From Bryobacterales bacterium KBS 96 (GTDB lineage: Bacteria > Acidobacteriota > Terriglobia > Bryobacterales > Bryobacteraceae), in assembly GCA_000381625.1 (NCBI GenBank), contig KB906767.1, positions 2,148,629 to 2,212,628 of the forward strand: a stretch of DNA of 64,000 bases, given 5' to 3'. Shown piece by piece: positions 28,567 through 37,693 of this stretch (position 1 is the stretch's first letter; the number at the start of each line of letters is the position of its first letter). The notes below the pieces were generated by a model that did no database searches, was not told the origin of the DNA, and worked only from the letters and a program-made list of their open reading frames with translations. Position numbers and translations under genes: made by a program.

Positions 28567-29177
28567 ACGGCTGTATAGTGGCTGCGCGGACTCAGCTACT
28601 GCTTCGTCCTGATAATTCCATGCGGAATGGGACTTGAACGCGTTTAAATACTGCTCAAAAGATTTGTCGTGTAAACTTTTCTCTGTAAATTGACTCGAAG
28701 CAATTCGGGCGGGGGGACACTAGCGTTTTCCCTTGGCCACTTCCTGGTGTCGGGAGTACTTTCCTGGTGCTAGTTTTGAACCGGCGTGCATCTGGATCGC
28801 ATCCATGTTGGAGAAGCCCGGAACGGCAGCCTCAAGGACCGGGGCCGATAGCCGGGCGCGTTTCGATCGGCGAGTGAAAGGCGACAGTATGGCTGCAGCG
28901 GGTTGCATTCTGGGCAGTCTGAATGAAACCGGGAACCGTTAGGCATGATGCCGTCGCATTCCGGAAACCGCCGCCGCTGGACTGGGACGGCGAGTTATTT
29001 GATCTGCGATCATAGCCGTGCGAGCGGAGGCGTCCGGAACGAAAAAAATAAAGGCGAGCAGCCGTTATCTCGCTCGGTCGATGGCCTCCACGCACCAGCG
29101 TCCAGGCGGCGATTGATTCTCTCAACGCCAGACAACCATCCGAAGAAGGCCGGAATCGAACACAACCCGCGGTTATT
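28567..29177. other. Gene-free interval between convergent genes
   Basis: About 610 bp between the ends of the hydrolase gene (plus) and the MFS gene (minus). Short frames on both strands show no family resemblance, and I see no clear bidirectional terminator. Probably decayed DNA. Confidence 0.4.
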
Positions 29178-30437
29178 TCAGACGCGCGTCAGTTCAGCCT
29201 CGGGAGCCGGATGCAGTTGTGACGTGGCATTAATTCGCAAAAATAGCAACGCGCTAATCAGCACCATTGTTGCCAGAAGAATGATGGGTGTGTTGTAGCT
29301 ATGGAAATAGACGACGAGATATCCGAAGACCACGGAAGAAAGGAAGGATCCCAATTGCCCGGCCGTGTTCATCATCCCTGAGACCATGCCGGTATATTGC
29401 TGACCCACATCCAGGCAAACAGCCCATGCCGAGGCAACCATGAAATCCATGCTGCCATATCCAAGGGCCAGGAACACCACTGCGGCGATTCTGTTTGGAG
29501 TAAGCGCCGTCGCCAACAGAAACATTCCGGATAGCGACAAGCCAAGTGAGCCGGCGATACGCCGTCCCCACTTTAAGCCGAACTTTCGGGCTAAGGTATC
29601 GCTCGCGAATCCACCGAAGATGTTAGCGAAGGCGCCAAGGATGAAAGGAAACATCGAGAAAAGCCCCATCTGCTGTTCCGAGAATCCCCGGCCCTTTTCG
29701 AGGTAGGTGTGCAACCACGAGATATAGAAATGGCTGCCCCAGCAATAAGTGTGATACATCAGCATGATCGCCCATACGTTGCCGTTGCGCAGAGCCGCTT
29801 TCAACGGCATTCGTTTGTGCTGTGGGCGTGGGGTGTCGTTCGCAAGAGCAAGATCCTCCCCCGATAGCCCCCGGATTTCGGTCGGATTATCTCGATAAAA
29901 CGCATACCAAAGAACGGCCCAAAGGACACCCAGCCCGCCGAAGCACCAGAACGAAGCGCGCCAACCATAGTGAAACTGGATGGGAACCACTAGAAGAGGA
30001 GCGAGCGCGCCGCCTATTCTGCTAGCCATGAATACTGTGCCTTGCGCGCGAGCGCGCTCGGTTGCCGGAAACCAGTGGTGAATGCTTGCTGAACTATTTG
30101 GATACGCGCCAGCCTCGCCGACGCCAAACAGAAATCGAGTGACCAGTAGCGTGGAATAGCCGGAAACCATGCCAGTTAGCGTTGTAAATGCAGACCACCA
30201 AAGGACGATTCTCGTGAGAACCCGGCGTGTGCCAATTCGATCACCAAGCGCGCCAGTCGGGATTTCAAATAGCGCGTAGGCGAGCGTGAACGTTCCCATG
30301 ACCCAGCCCCACATGGGAGGCGTAATGGAGAGATCCTTCTGAATGCGAGGGCCCGCGACGGAGATGCACACCCGATCCAGATACGTGATGATCGATAACA
30401 GGAACAGCAATCCGAGAACGCGATAACGATATCTCAT
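29178..30437 (-). CDS. MFS transporter of the anion:cation symporter type (sugar-acid uptake)
   Basis: About 419 residues with 12 predicted membrane helices. Diagnostic blocks: SIITYLDRVCISVAGPRIQKDL in helix 1, GALGDRIGTRRVL in the 2-3 loop, FLFGVGEAGAYPNSSASIHHWFP, and RASFWCFGGLGVLWAVLWY; these are typical of the ACS family that carries hexuronates, glucarate, galactonate or tartrate with H+ or Na+. I start at ATG 30437, 17 bp after the IclR stop, because the first helix follows at once; the longer frame reads through the IclR end. It sits in aldolase, IclR, MFS order on the minus strand, fitting uptake and breakdown of one sugar acid. Confidence 0.9.
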   Translation of the reverse strand: MRYRYRVLGLLFLLSIITYLDRVCISVAGPRIQKDLSITPPMWGWVMGTFTLAYALFEIPTGALGDRIGTRRVLTRIVLWWSAFTTLTGMVSGYSTLLVTRFLFGVGEAGAYPNSSASIHHWFPATERARAQGTVFMASRIGGALAPLLVVPIQFHYGWRASFWCFGGLGVLWAVLWYAFYRDNPTEIRGLSGEDLALANDTPRPQHKRMPLKAALRNGNVWAIMLMYHTYCWGSHFYISWLHTYLEKGRGFSEQQMGLFSMFPFILGAFANIFGGFASDTLARKFGLKWGRRIAGSLGLSLSGMFLLATALTPNRIAAVVFLALGYGSMDFMVASAWAVCLDVGQQYTGMVSGMMNTAGQLGSFLSSVVFGYLVVYFHSYNTPIILLATMVLISALLFLRINATSQLHPAPEAELTRV

Positions 30438-30454
30438 AGTTGCCGTCGATCGAT

Positions 30455-31297
30455 TTACGGAACCGCATCCATCAGAGCGGCAATCTCCCGGGCGGCTGCG
30501 CATACTCCTCGAATGATGTCCTTCTCACGGTCGGGAGTGATTCGAGCGATTGGGCTAGACAGACTGATGGCAGCGGACACGTTTTCGTTTTTTGGTCGAA
30601 TCGGCGCTCCGATACAGACCCCTCCCTCGACCGCTTCCTCCCGGTCGACAGCGTAGCCTTTGACGCGAATACGTTCGAAGTCGCTCAACAGAGCGCCGCG
30701 ATCTATTACCGACTTCGCCGTACGTCGGTAGAGGCCATAGACTTCCAAAATCTGATCGACCAAGGGCTGTTCCTGAAACGCGGTGATTGCTTTACCGAGA
30801 GAGCTGCAATGGGGAGGCAATACTCGTCCAGGCTTGTTGATCACGCGGACTTCGTGCAGAGCCTCCACCGAATCCAGGACGTGAATGCGATTCTCAAACA
30901 GAAATGCGAGACTCGCCGTTTCGTCGTAATGACTTGCCAGCCCGCGCAAAACGGGGTGAGCGAGTTCCTTCAGCCGGTCGGCTCGCTCTCGAAGTTTTCC
31001 GAACAATACGCGCGGGGTCAACCGATAGCATCCATCCGCATCCTGCTGTAGGTAACCGCGCGTCTCCAGCGTCACCAGAATCCGAAATAACGAGGATTCC
31101 GGCATGCCGGCGCGTGCGGCGATTTCCTTTAGACCCAACTGGCTCTTGTCGTCTTCAAAGCACTCCAACACGTCAAGAGCGCGGCCAATCGCTTTTGATA
31201 AATATTGTTCCCCGGATGGCTGCGGCTTTTCCGAAGACAACACTTTATGCATCTTCTTGGGCCGTCGCCGTTGGATTTTAGTAGCCGATCCTGCCAT
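30455..31297 (-). CDS. IclR-family transcriptional regulator
   Basis: 280 residues. Winged HTH at about 35-95 (SKAIGRALDVLECFEDDKSQLGLKEIAARAGMPESSLFRIL) and IclR effector-binding domain at about 110-275 (ETASLAFLFENRIHVLDSV, PPHCSSLGKAI, GYAVDREEAVEGGVCIGAPI, SAAISLSSPIARI). The first ~20 residues are basic and poorly conserved, so ATG at 31252 is an alternative start. Lying between the HpcH aldolase and the MFS gene, it probably controls this sugar-acid operon and perhaps the divergent receptor operon from 32271. Confidence 0.92.
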   Translation of the reverse strand: MAGSATKIQRRRPKKMHKVLSSEKPQPSGEQYLSKAIGRALDVLECFEDDKSQLGLKEIAARAGMPESSLFRILVTLETRGYLQQDADGCYRLTPRVLFGKLRERADRLKELAHPVLRGLASHYDETASLAFLFENRIHVLDSVEALHEVRVINKPGRVLPPHCSSLGKAITAFQEQPLVDQILEVYGLYRRTAKSVIDRGALLSDFERIRVKGYAVDREEAVEGGVCIGAPIRPKNENVSAAISLSSPIARITPDREKDIIRGVCAAAREIAALMDAVP

Positions 31298-31338
31298 AAT
31301 TTAACCTGCCCATTTGGACATTAGACTTGCTCGGGGAC

Positions 31339-32136
31339 TCACAAACGCGGATGCATATACTCGCCGCACATGCTTCGCATAAAAGCCACTGTCTCCCGCG
31401 CCTTTTCGAGCAGTAGAGAATGCTCGCTGCCAATGCCCACGAAGCGCATCCCGCGCTCAAGCCAAGGCTGCGCGAGGGCGCTGGTCCTGCACTGGATACC
31501 GGGAACCACCCCATGCCGTCCGCACGACTCGATCAAGCGTTGAACTGCCTGGACGAGTGCCGGGTGTTCAAATTCACCGGGAACTCCCAGCGAGATAGAA
31601 AGGTCCGATGGACCAACCATGGCCACATCCACACCGGGCGCCGAAAGTAGTTCATCGCATCGTTCCAGTGCTGTGCGGGTTTCAAACTGCACCACCGTCA
31701 GAGTGTTCTCGTTCAGATATCGGATCACTTCGTGGAACGTGGCAGGCTTATAGTCGAGGACCGGGGCCATGATCCCATAGCCGCGCTTCCCGCAGGGTGG
31801 AAATTTCATCCAACTGATTGACTCCCGTAGTTCCTCGGGCGATTCCACTCGAGGAAGGATAATCCCTTGCGCGCCCACATCGAGGAAACGAGCCTGCAAT
31901 GAATAGGAAAGCTCACCAACACGGACCAGTGGCGTAACGCCGGATTGCACGGCCGCGTGAATCATTTCCTGAATCGTCTCTAGGTCGAAACCGGAGTGTT
32001 CGGCATCGATGAACGCATAATCGAAACCTGCCGCGGCGAATACGCGCAGCACTTCCGACGAACGGAAATGCTGAACCAAGCAGCCGAAAACCGTTTCCCC
32101 CCGGCCAAGCTTGTCCTTCGTGACATTAGGACGCAT
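31339..32136 (-). CDS. HpcH/HpaI-family class II aldolase (2-keto-3-deoxy-sugar-acid type)
   Basis: 265 residues, the normal length. Blocks: VFGCLVQHFRSSEVLRVFAAAGFDYAFIDAEHSGFD, with the base-type Asp/His region; VRVGE; GAQGIILPRVESPEE; VQFETRTALERCDELL, with a metal-binding Glu; and DVAMVGPSDLSISLG, with a metal-binding Asp. The family splits 2-keto acids such as 2-keto-3-deoxy-rhamnonate or 4-hydroxy-2-oxo-heptanedioate to pyruvate plus an aldehyde; the exact substrate cannot be told. ATG 32136 is preceded at 5 nt by GGGAGGAAAGG-like purines, so the 54-residue N-terminal extension of the longer frame is not real. Divergent from the receptor at 32271. Confidence 0.92.
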   Translation of the reverse strand: MRPNVTKDKLGRGETVFGCLVQHFRSSEVLRVFAAAGFDYAFIDAEHSGFDLETIQEMIHAAVQSGVTPLVRVGELSYSLQARFLDVGAQGIILPRVESPEELRESISWMKFPPCGKRGYGIMAPVLDYKPATFHEVIRYLNENTLTVVQFETRTALERCDELLSAPGVDVAMVGPSDLSISLGVPGEFEHPALVQAVQRLIESCGRHGVVPGIQCRTSALAQPWLERGMRFVGIGSEHSLLLEKARETVAFMRSMCGEYMHPRL

Positions 32137-32270
32137 CCTTTCCTCCCTGAACAGGATACACCAAATCGGGAACGGTACACTAACAATGAAAATTACTAAT
32201 AGGAAGTAAAAATTAATTGACAAGAACGGTGCGGCGGTGGCAGAATCGGGCAGATTGTGAGGAATGTCCG

Positions 32271-35249
32271 ATGAATCAGCCACGTTACCCGATCGCAACC
32301 GCTTGCTATTTGCTCATCCTGGCAGGGGGAGTGTTACGCGCACCAGCGCAAGTTAATACCGCCACGATTTACGGCAATGTTAAGGATTCCTCGGGAGCAA
32401 TCGTCCCGGAGACTCAGGTTTCATTGAACAATTCGGCAACCGGGGCCAGTTTGTCGACCACATCCAATGCAGACGGCGAATTTACATTTACGTTTGTTCC
32501 GGTGGGGACCTACACGCTGAACCTCCGTGCTCACGGGTTCAAGACGCTCTCAAGAGAGGGTCTGGTCCTGAACGCCGGACAGAATTTGAGGCTCAACCTG
32601 ACGATGCAACTTGGCGAAATCAGAGATGTCGTCACAGTATCCGCGGAAGCGGCGCTTGTGAATGCGGTTAACGCTCAACAGGAACAGAGCGTCGGAACCA
32701 GGCAAATCAAGCAATTACCCACGCCGCGTCTAGACTGGACGAACCTATTGGACGTCGGCACGGGGATCTCAAAAGGTGGAAACAGCGGCGTCACCTTGAA
32801 TGGCCTTCCGCCGGCCTCGTTTAGCCTGACCGTCGATGGGACGAACGCAACCAGCGATCCAGAATTTTCCTCGCTCGGCATGTACCAAAATTTCAACACG
32901 ATCAAGGTAATCAGTCCGGACGCGATTCAAGAAGTCACGGTCACCAAAGGCATCGCGCCCGCCGAAATAGCGGGGACAATGTCCGGCAATGTCAATATCA
33001 TTTCGAAAAACGGAACGAACGAGTTTCACGGAGACGTTTTTGAGAACAACCAGGTCGCGGCGTACAACGCCCGAAATTCTTTATTAGCGACGAAACCGGG
33101 CGACACGTTCAACCAATACGGAGGGGCGCTGGGTGGTCCTATTCTCCGCAATCGCCTTTTCTTTTTTGCTACCTACGAAGGCCTGCAAGAACGTGCGTTC
33201 AAGCTGGTCAGCGGTGACACGCCGACGCCCTATTTCCGCAATCAAGCTCTGGCTGCGAATCCAGCCTACGACACAGTTCTGAAGTTGTATCCTTTGCCGA
33301 ACCAACCGTTCAGGCCTACCGATCTGACCGCGCGCTACATTGCATCGGGAGCGACCGCGTCCTCGGACAACCATGGCGTCCTGCGCGGCGATTATCAAAT
33401 CACGTCAAACGACCTGCTGACCATGCGCTATACGCATTCGGAGCCAGGCCAGACGATTCCACGTGTTGTCTCCGCAAACTCGCGGAGCTTCATTTCCAGC
33501 ACCAACGACGGCACGTTGAGCTATACACATTCCTGGAGCACAGCGGTCGCGGTGACCCGGTTCGGATATAACCGCATTTCCGAACTGCGATTAGATGGCC
33601 TCCACAACATCGCAGGAGTCGCCAATCTGCGCGTTGCTGGGCTGGACAATTCAGGAGGGGAAGCGTTTTCCATTGATGGCTCTAACACAGATTTCGAACA
33701 AACGATTGCGCTCAGCCGCGGCCGGAATTCTATCAAATTCGGCGTGATCTTTCAGCGTATGCTGGACGGGCGCAACGATGTGGATATACCGGAGTTGCGG
33801 TACAACAGTTTCTCGGATTTTCTGGCGCAGACGCCAAGTCAACTTACGTTGAATTTCGGCGTTCTTCCATTTGCGTTGTGGTCGGATCAGCTAGGCGGTT
33901 TTGTCCAAGATGACTTTAAGGTAAATCGCCGCCTCACACTGAATGTGGGTGTGCGGTACGACTATTTCACAGTGCCCAAGGAACGTGACGGGCGCTTATT
34001 TAATCGCTCCGAGTATGGATTCGGCCCGCTCCAGCCGCCGAGCGCCGTCTATGATCCGGATACGAATAATTTCGCTCCTCGTATTGGCTTCGCTTACTCC
34101 TTGGATGACGCGGCGAAGACTGTGGTTCGTGGTGGATTTGGAATGTTCATCAGTCCCCATCCGATCTTCGGAGGTCCAATTGACCTCGTTCAGAACTCGT
34201 TGACTCTCCCGTTCCGAGCAATCCTCACCGGTCAGCAAGTCCAGCAGTTCGGTCTCAACTATCCCGTCACGAATTCCGAAGCACAAGATCTCATCGAGAA
34301 AGGTTTGCAGTTTCCTTACAGCAACATCAGCATTAATACAAACTTCCCGGACCCCTTTAGCTTGCAGTACACGCTTACGGTGGAACGGCAATTATCGGAT
34401 TCCATGCTGTTGTCAGTGGGTTATGCCGGGAATCGAGGCGTAAACCTGAATATGGTGCGCTATCAAAACTTGCCCGACAGAATCACGAATATCCAACCGG
34501 TCAGCGGCTTTGGCACCTTCCGCTATTGGGATACCTCGAATTCGAGCAACTACAACAGCCTCCAGGCTTCATTGAAGAAGCGTTTTTCGAGCGGCCTTAC
34601 CTTCGATCTGAATTACACATGGGCGCGCAGTATGGGCTATGGGACATCCGATTTGTTGCTCGAAAGTCCGCCTCAGGATAATAACGATATCCGGTCCGAC
34701 TATGGCCCAACCCCTTTCGATGTGCGGCACATGTTCATTGGAAGTGTTTTATATGAGCTGCCTCTTGCGCAGCTATTCTCAAGTGGGAATCCCTTTGTCC
34801 GGCAACTCGTCGGAGGATGGCAGGTCGGTAGTGTTTTCAGCGCGCAAACGGGGTCACCGTTGAATATCACGGAGGATTCGAACTATGAATCTAGCCGTCC
34901 GGACTATGTTGGCGGCGAAGCGATTTCGAATAATTCGCAGCGGACGCTTTTGTATCTCAATCCATCGGCATTCGCCATGGTGCCCACTCCGAACGGTAAC
35001 CCGGTCCGCCCGGGCAATTTAGGCCGCAACGGCATCTATGGGCCAGGCTCCTGGGACATCGATTTCTCATTGGCGAAGGATTTTGCGATTACGGAAAAAT
35101 TGAGGCTCCAGCTTCGTGGAGACGCCTTTAACGTGCTGAATCACCCAAACGCCGGCGGTATCGTTGCCGACCTTACAAAAGGTAGTTTCGGGACGATCAA
35201 CTCACTAAGCTCGCGAACACTGCAACTCGGAGCGCGGCTGAGCTTCTAA
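32271..35249 (+). CDS. TonB-dependent receptor, Oar-type with carboxypeptidase-regulatory domain
   Basis: 992 residues from ATG 32271, which has GAGG 8 nt upstream; the longer frame from 32217 adds 18 unrelated residues. Signal peptide to about residue 27 (LLILAGGVLRAPAQ), Cna-B-like domain at about 33-115 (IYGNVKDSSGAIVPETQV, GTYTLNLRAHGFKTL), plug (KQLPTPRLDWTNLLD, GNVNIISKNGTN) and barrel ending LQLGARLSF. First gene of a probable six-gene operon (receptor, fusion protein, kinase, PdxA-like, Fe-ADH, DapA-like), so its ligand is likely the sugar-acid-containing compound those enzymes degrade. A TTGACA at 32217-32222 lies in the divergent interval, but its -10 is poor. Confidence 0.9.
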   Translation: MNQPRYPIATACYLLILAGGVLRAPAQVNTATIYGNVKDSSGAIVPETQVSLNNSATGASLSTTSNADGEFTFTFVPVGTYTLNLRAHGFKTLSREGLVLNAGQNLRLNLTMQLGEIRDVVTVSAEAALVNAVNAQQEQSVGTRQIKQLPTPRLDWTNLLDVGTGISKGGNSGVTLNGLPPASFSLTVDGTNATSDPEFSSLGMYQNFNTIKVISPDAIQEVTVTKGIAPAEIAGTMSGNVNIISKNGTNEFHGDVFENNQVAAYNARNSLLATKPGDTFNQYGGALGGPILRNRLFFFATYEGLQERAFKLVSGDTPTPYFRNQALAANPAYDTVLKLYPLPNQPFRPTDLTARYIASGATASSDNHGVLRGDYQITSNDLLTMRYTHSEPGQTIPRVVSANSRSFISSTNDGTLSYTHSWSTAVAVTRFGYNRISELRLDGLHNIAGVANLRVAGLDNSGGEAFSIDGSNTDFEQTIALSRGRNSIKFGVIFQRMLDGRNDVDIPELRYNSFSDFLAQTPSQLTLNFGVLPFALWSDQLGGFVQDDFKVNRRLTLNVGVRYDYFTVPKERDGRLFNRSEYGFGPLQPPSAVYDPDTNNFAPRIGFAYSLDDAAKTVVRGGFGMFISPHPIFGGPIDLVQNSLTLPFRAILTGQQVQQFGLNYPVTNSEAQDLIEKGLQFPYSNISINTNFPDPFSLQYTLTVERQLSDSMLLSVGYAGNRGVNLNMVRYQNLPDRITNIQPVSGFGTFRYWDTSNSSNYNSLQASLKKRFSSGLTFDLNYTWARSMGYGTSDLLLESPPQDNNDIRSDYGPTPFDVRHMFIGSVLYELPLAQLFSSGNPFVRQLVGGWQVGSVFSAQTGSPLNITEDSNYESSRPDYVGGEAISNNSQRTLLYLNPSAFAMVPTPNGNPVRPGNLGRNGIYGPGSWDIDFSLAKDFAITEKLRLQLRGDAFNVLNHPNAGGIVADLTKGSFGTINSLSSRTLQLGARLSF

Positions 35250-35251
35250 CT

Positions 35252-37636
35252 ATGAAGAAAATTGGAACTCTTATCACCATAGTAACGATAGGGTGCGTGG
35301 CCCTCATCGCATCCAGAAGCGCAAAGAATGAGGAGCGCGCGGATTCATTCGTGAATTCGCTAGGCATGAAGATGGTTAGTATTCATGCAGGCACGTTTCA
35401 GATGGGCGGCGATCTGCCGACCGACCCCGAGCAGTTAAAGCAGTTCAAATGGCTGACGCACGGTGACTACGATGAAAAGCCTGTGCATGAGGTAAAAATC
35501 GCTCACGGTTTCTTTATGGCGCAGACCGAGGTGACGGCTGAACAATATGCAAGGTTCCGTGCGGATTATCAGGATCTTGGGCCTTTTCCACCGTATGTCA
35601 CAGGCGTGAGTTGGGACGATGCCCAGGCGTTCTGCCGTTGGCTCAGCAAGAAGGAACAGAAGAATTATCGTCTTCCCACGGAAGCGGAATGGGAATACGC
35701 CGCGCGCGCGGGAACAACTTCAAATTTCTCATCAGGAGATCTACCTCCGGCAATCGGAGACGCCAACGCCTGGGGGCTGGAAGATATGGAGGCAGGTCCG
35801 TCGGAATGGGTTCAGGACTGGTACGGCCCCTACTCTCCGCAAACGGAAACCGATCCGGTCGGGCCCAGTGGCGGAGTGAGCCGCGTGGTGCGGGGCGGTG
35901 GCATACCTGCCCCTAAGGACAAGAACCTGGAAGGCTTCGCGCCATATTACCAACGTTCGGCGAATCGGGCGAGCGTCGCGCCGCAGTATGCGGGCCGCAC
36001 GCCCATTGGCTTCCGCGTCGTGGAAGGCGCTGAGCCGCAAACAAAACCGGCACCGGTTGTGCGCCCGTTCCCTGAAAAATTTGTGAAGCAAACACACGCC
36101 CAGGTCAACGCAGGCCCAGATCCGGACAAGCCGTGGTTCCGGCAGCGCAACCTTTTGCCGATCCCTCCGGAAGATATGATGCCCGACGAAATTGCAGCGG
36201 CAGGCGTCAATGCTGGAGTCGGGGGCCACAATCATTCCGCGGGGCTCGTCGTATGTCCCAATGGTGACGTGCTTGTCATCGCTTTTTCAGCGCCATCTTC
36301 GTCGACCGAATATGTGCCATCGACCAGTTTCGTCGTCACGCGCCTCCGATTCGGCAGCGAAGAATGGGATATGCCGCAAGTCTTTTATGATTTTGCGGAT
36401 GTGAACGACCAATCGGCGCTAATTTGGAACGACAACGGAGTGATCCGCTTCTTTGGAGGGGGCGTGGGTTTATCGGGTGTGCCATTCCGCTGGCAATCTT
36501 CGCGAGACAACGGCGCAAACTGGAGTCCTATCAGCCTTCCGTTGCTCCGCGGACCCATCGGCGGTTTCGCGCCTCAACCCATCACCAACGCTTTTCGAAC
36601 CAGCGATGGGACCATGTACATAGCGACCGACGCAGTCGGCGGCGCTTCCATGTTGTGGGCGAGCCACGACGAAGGAATGACCTGGGTCGATACCGGTGGC
36701 CGAACCGCTGGCCGCCATACCGCGTTTGTAGTTCTGAAGGACGGAAGCATCTTGGGAATGGGCGGCAAAAATACCGATATCGACGGTTACATGCCTGAGG
36801 CGATCTCACGCGACGGCGGCCGCTCGTGGACGGTTAGCAAGAGCCCATTTCCCGCCTTAGCGAGCAACCAGCGCCCCACGATGATCCGCCTGAAGAGCGG
36901 GCGGCTTTTTTTCGCAGCGGATTTTCAAGACCGGAAGGGCAAGCAGCCCAAAGGAATTACTGAGCACGGCGCGTTCGCTGCGTTGTCGAATGATGAAGGA
37001 AAAACGTGGCACATTAAGAAATTGCCCGGCGTGTTACCGCACGAAGCGTGGGTGCTGCCGAAGCGAGACGAATGGGCGAAGCGCTTTCATGGGTACGGCA
37101 CGCTGGGCTACACTGTCGCGGCGCAAGCGCCGAATGGGCTGATTTATCTGATCACAAGCATGAACCATCCATCTCAACAATTCGAAATGAATGAGAAGTG
37201 GATTCTATCCGATTCCGACGATTCCGCCACGGCAGAATTGAGCGCCAATGCCAAATCGATAATAGGGTCGCAGAAATACTCGAATGGACAGAAACAGGCA
37301 GAGTGGTCGGGGAAGGTCGATAGTGACGGCCGCTACGTGTTGGACGGTCCCGAAATATGGTTCTATCCGAGCGGCAAAAAAGAGTACCAGGTAGAGTATC
37401 GCGATGGGCACAAAGTCGGCTCAGAGATCCAGTGGGCTGAAGATGGAACTAAGATTTCGGAGTGGGAACACCGCGTCGGCAGTGTAAGCATCTGGACTCA
37501 ATATTGGCCAAAGGGACAAAAGAAACACGAATCAGAGTGGAAAAATGGCCGGTGCACCGGCGAAGCACAAGCCTGGGCGCCTTCGGGCAAATCAGTGGGC
37601 AAGTGGCTGTTCGAGGATGGCCATCTGCAACACTAA
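35252..37636 (+). CDS. Exported fusion: formylglycine-enzyme-like domain, sialidase-like propeller, MORN-type repeats
   Basis: 794 residues starting 2 nt after the receptor stop, so translation is probably coupled. N-terminal hydrophobic segment (residues 4-21) for export. Residues ~33-258 form an FGE/SUMF1-type domain (MVSIHAGTFQMGG, TEVTAEQYARF, VSWDDAQAFCRWL, YRLPTEAEWEYAARAG, EWVQDWYGPY, TPIGFRV). It lacks the paired active-site Cys of true formylglycine enzymes, so it is more likely a binding or structural domain. Residues ~290-655 look like a six-bladed sialidase propeller with four Asp-boxes: SRDNGANW 417-424, SHDEGMTW 471-478, SRDGGRSW 519-526, SNDEGKTW 579-586. Residues ~670-790 carry MORN/YwqK-like repeats (YSNGQKQAEW, YPSGKKEYQVEYRDGHKVG, WPKGQKKHESEWKNGRCTG). 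The substrate is unknown, and the combination is unusual. Confidence 0.82.
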   Translation: MKKIGTLITIVTIGCVALIASRSAKNEERADSFVNSLGMKMVSIHAGTFQMGGDLPTDPEQLKQFKWLTHGDYDEKPVHEVKIAHGFFMAQTEVTAEQYARFRADYQDLGPFPPYVTGVSWDDAQAFCRWLSKKEQKNYRLPTEAEWEYAARAGTTSNFSSGDLPPAIGDANAWGLEDMEAGPSEWVQDWYGPYSPQTETDPVGPSGGVSRVVRGGGIPAPKDKNLEGFAPYYQRSANRASVAPQYAGRTPIGFRVVEGAEPQTKPAPVVRPFPEKFVKQTHAQVNAGPDPDKPWFRQRNLLPIPPEDMMPDEIAAAGVNAGVGGHNHSAGLVVCPNGDVLVIAFSAPSSSTEYVPSTSFVVTRLRFGSEEWDMPQVFYDFADVNDQSALIWNDNGVIRFFGGGVGLSGVPFRWQSSRDNGANWSPISLPLLRGPIGGFAPQPITNAFRTSDGTMYIATDAVGGASMLWASHDEGMTWVDTGGRTAGRHTAFVVLKDGSILGMGGKNTDIDGYMPEAISRDGGRSWTVSKSPFPALASNQRPTMIRLKSGRLFFAADFQDRKGKQPKGITEHGAFAALSNDEGKTWHIKKLPGVLPHEAWVLPKRDEWAKRFHGYGTLGYTVAAQAPNGLIYLITSMNHPSQQFEMNEKWILSDSDDSATAELSANAKSIIGSQKYSNGQKQAEWSGKVDSDGRYVLDGPEIWFYPSGKKEYQVEYRDGHKVGSEIQWAEDGTKISEWEHRVGSVSIWTQYWPKGQKKHESEWKNGRCTGEAQAWAPSGKSVGKWLFEDGHLQH

Positions 37637-37693
37637 CACGAATCGGCGCCAGCGAGTTTGTAATTCCACGGTCTGTAATTCCAAGGGTAGGTG

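Noticed and set aside
32217-32246. Promoter TTGACA with CAGAAT as -10 for the receptor operon
   Set aside because: The -35 is good but the -10 is too weak to list as a feature.
35252-36030. True formylglycine-generating (sulfatase-activating) enzyme
   Set aside because: The active-site Cys pair is absent and no sulfatase gene is in the window.
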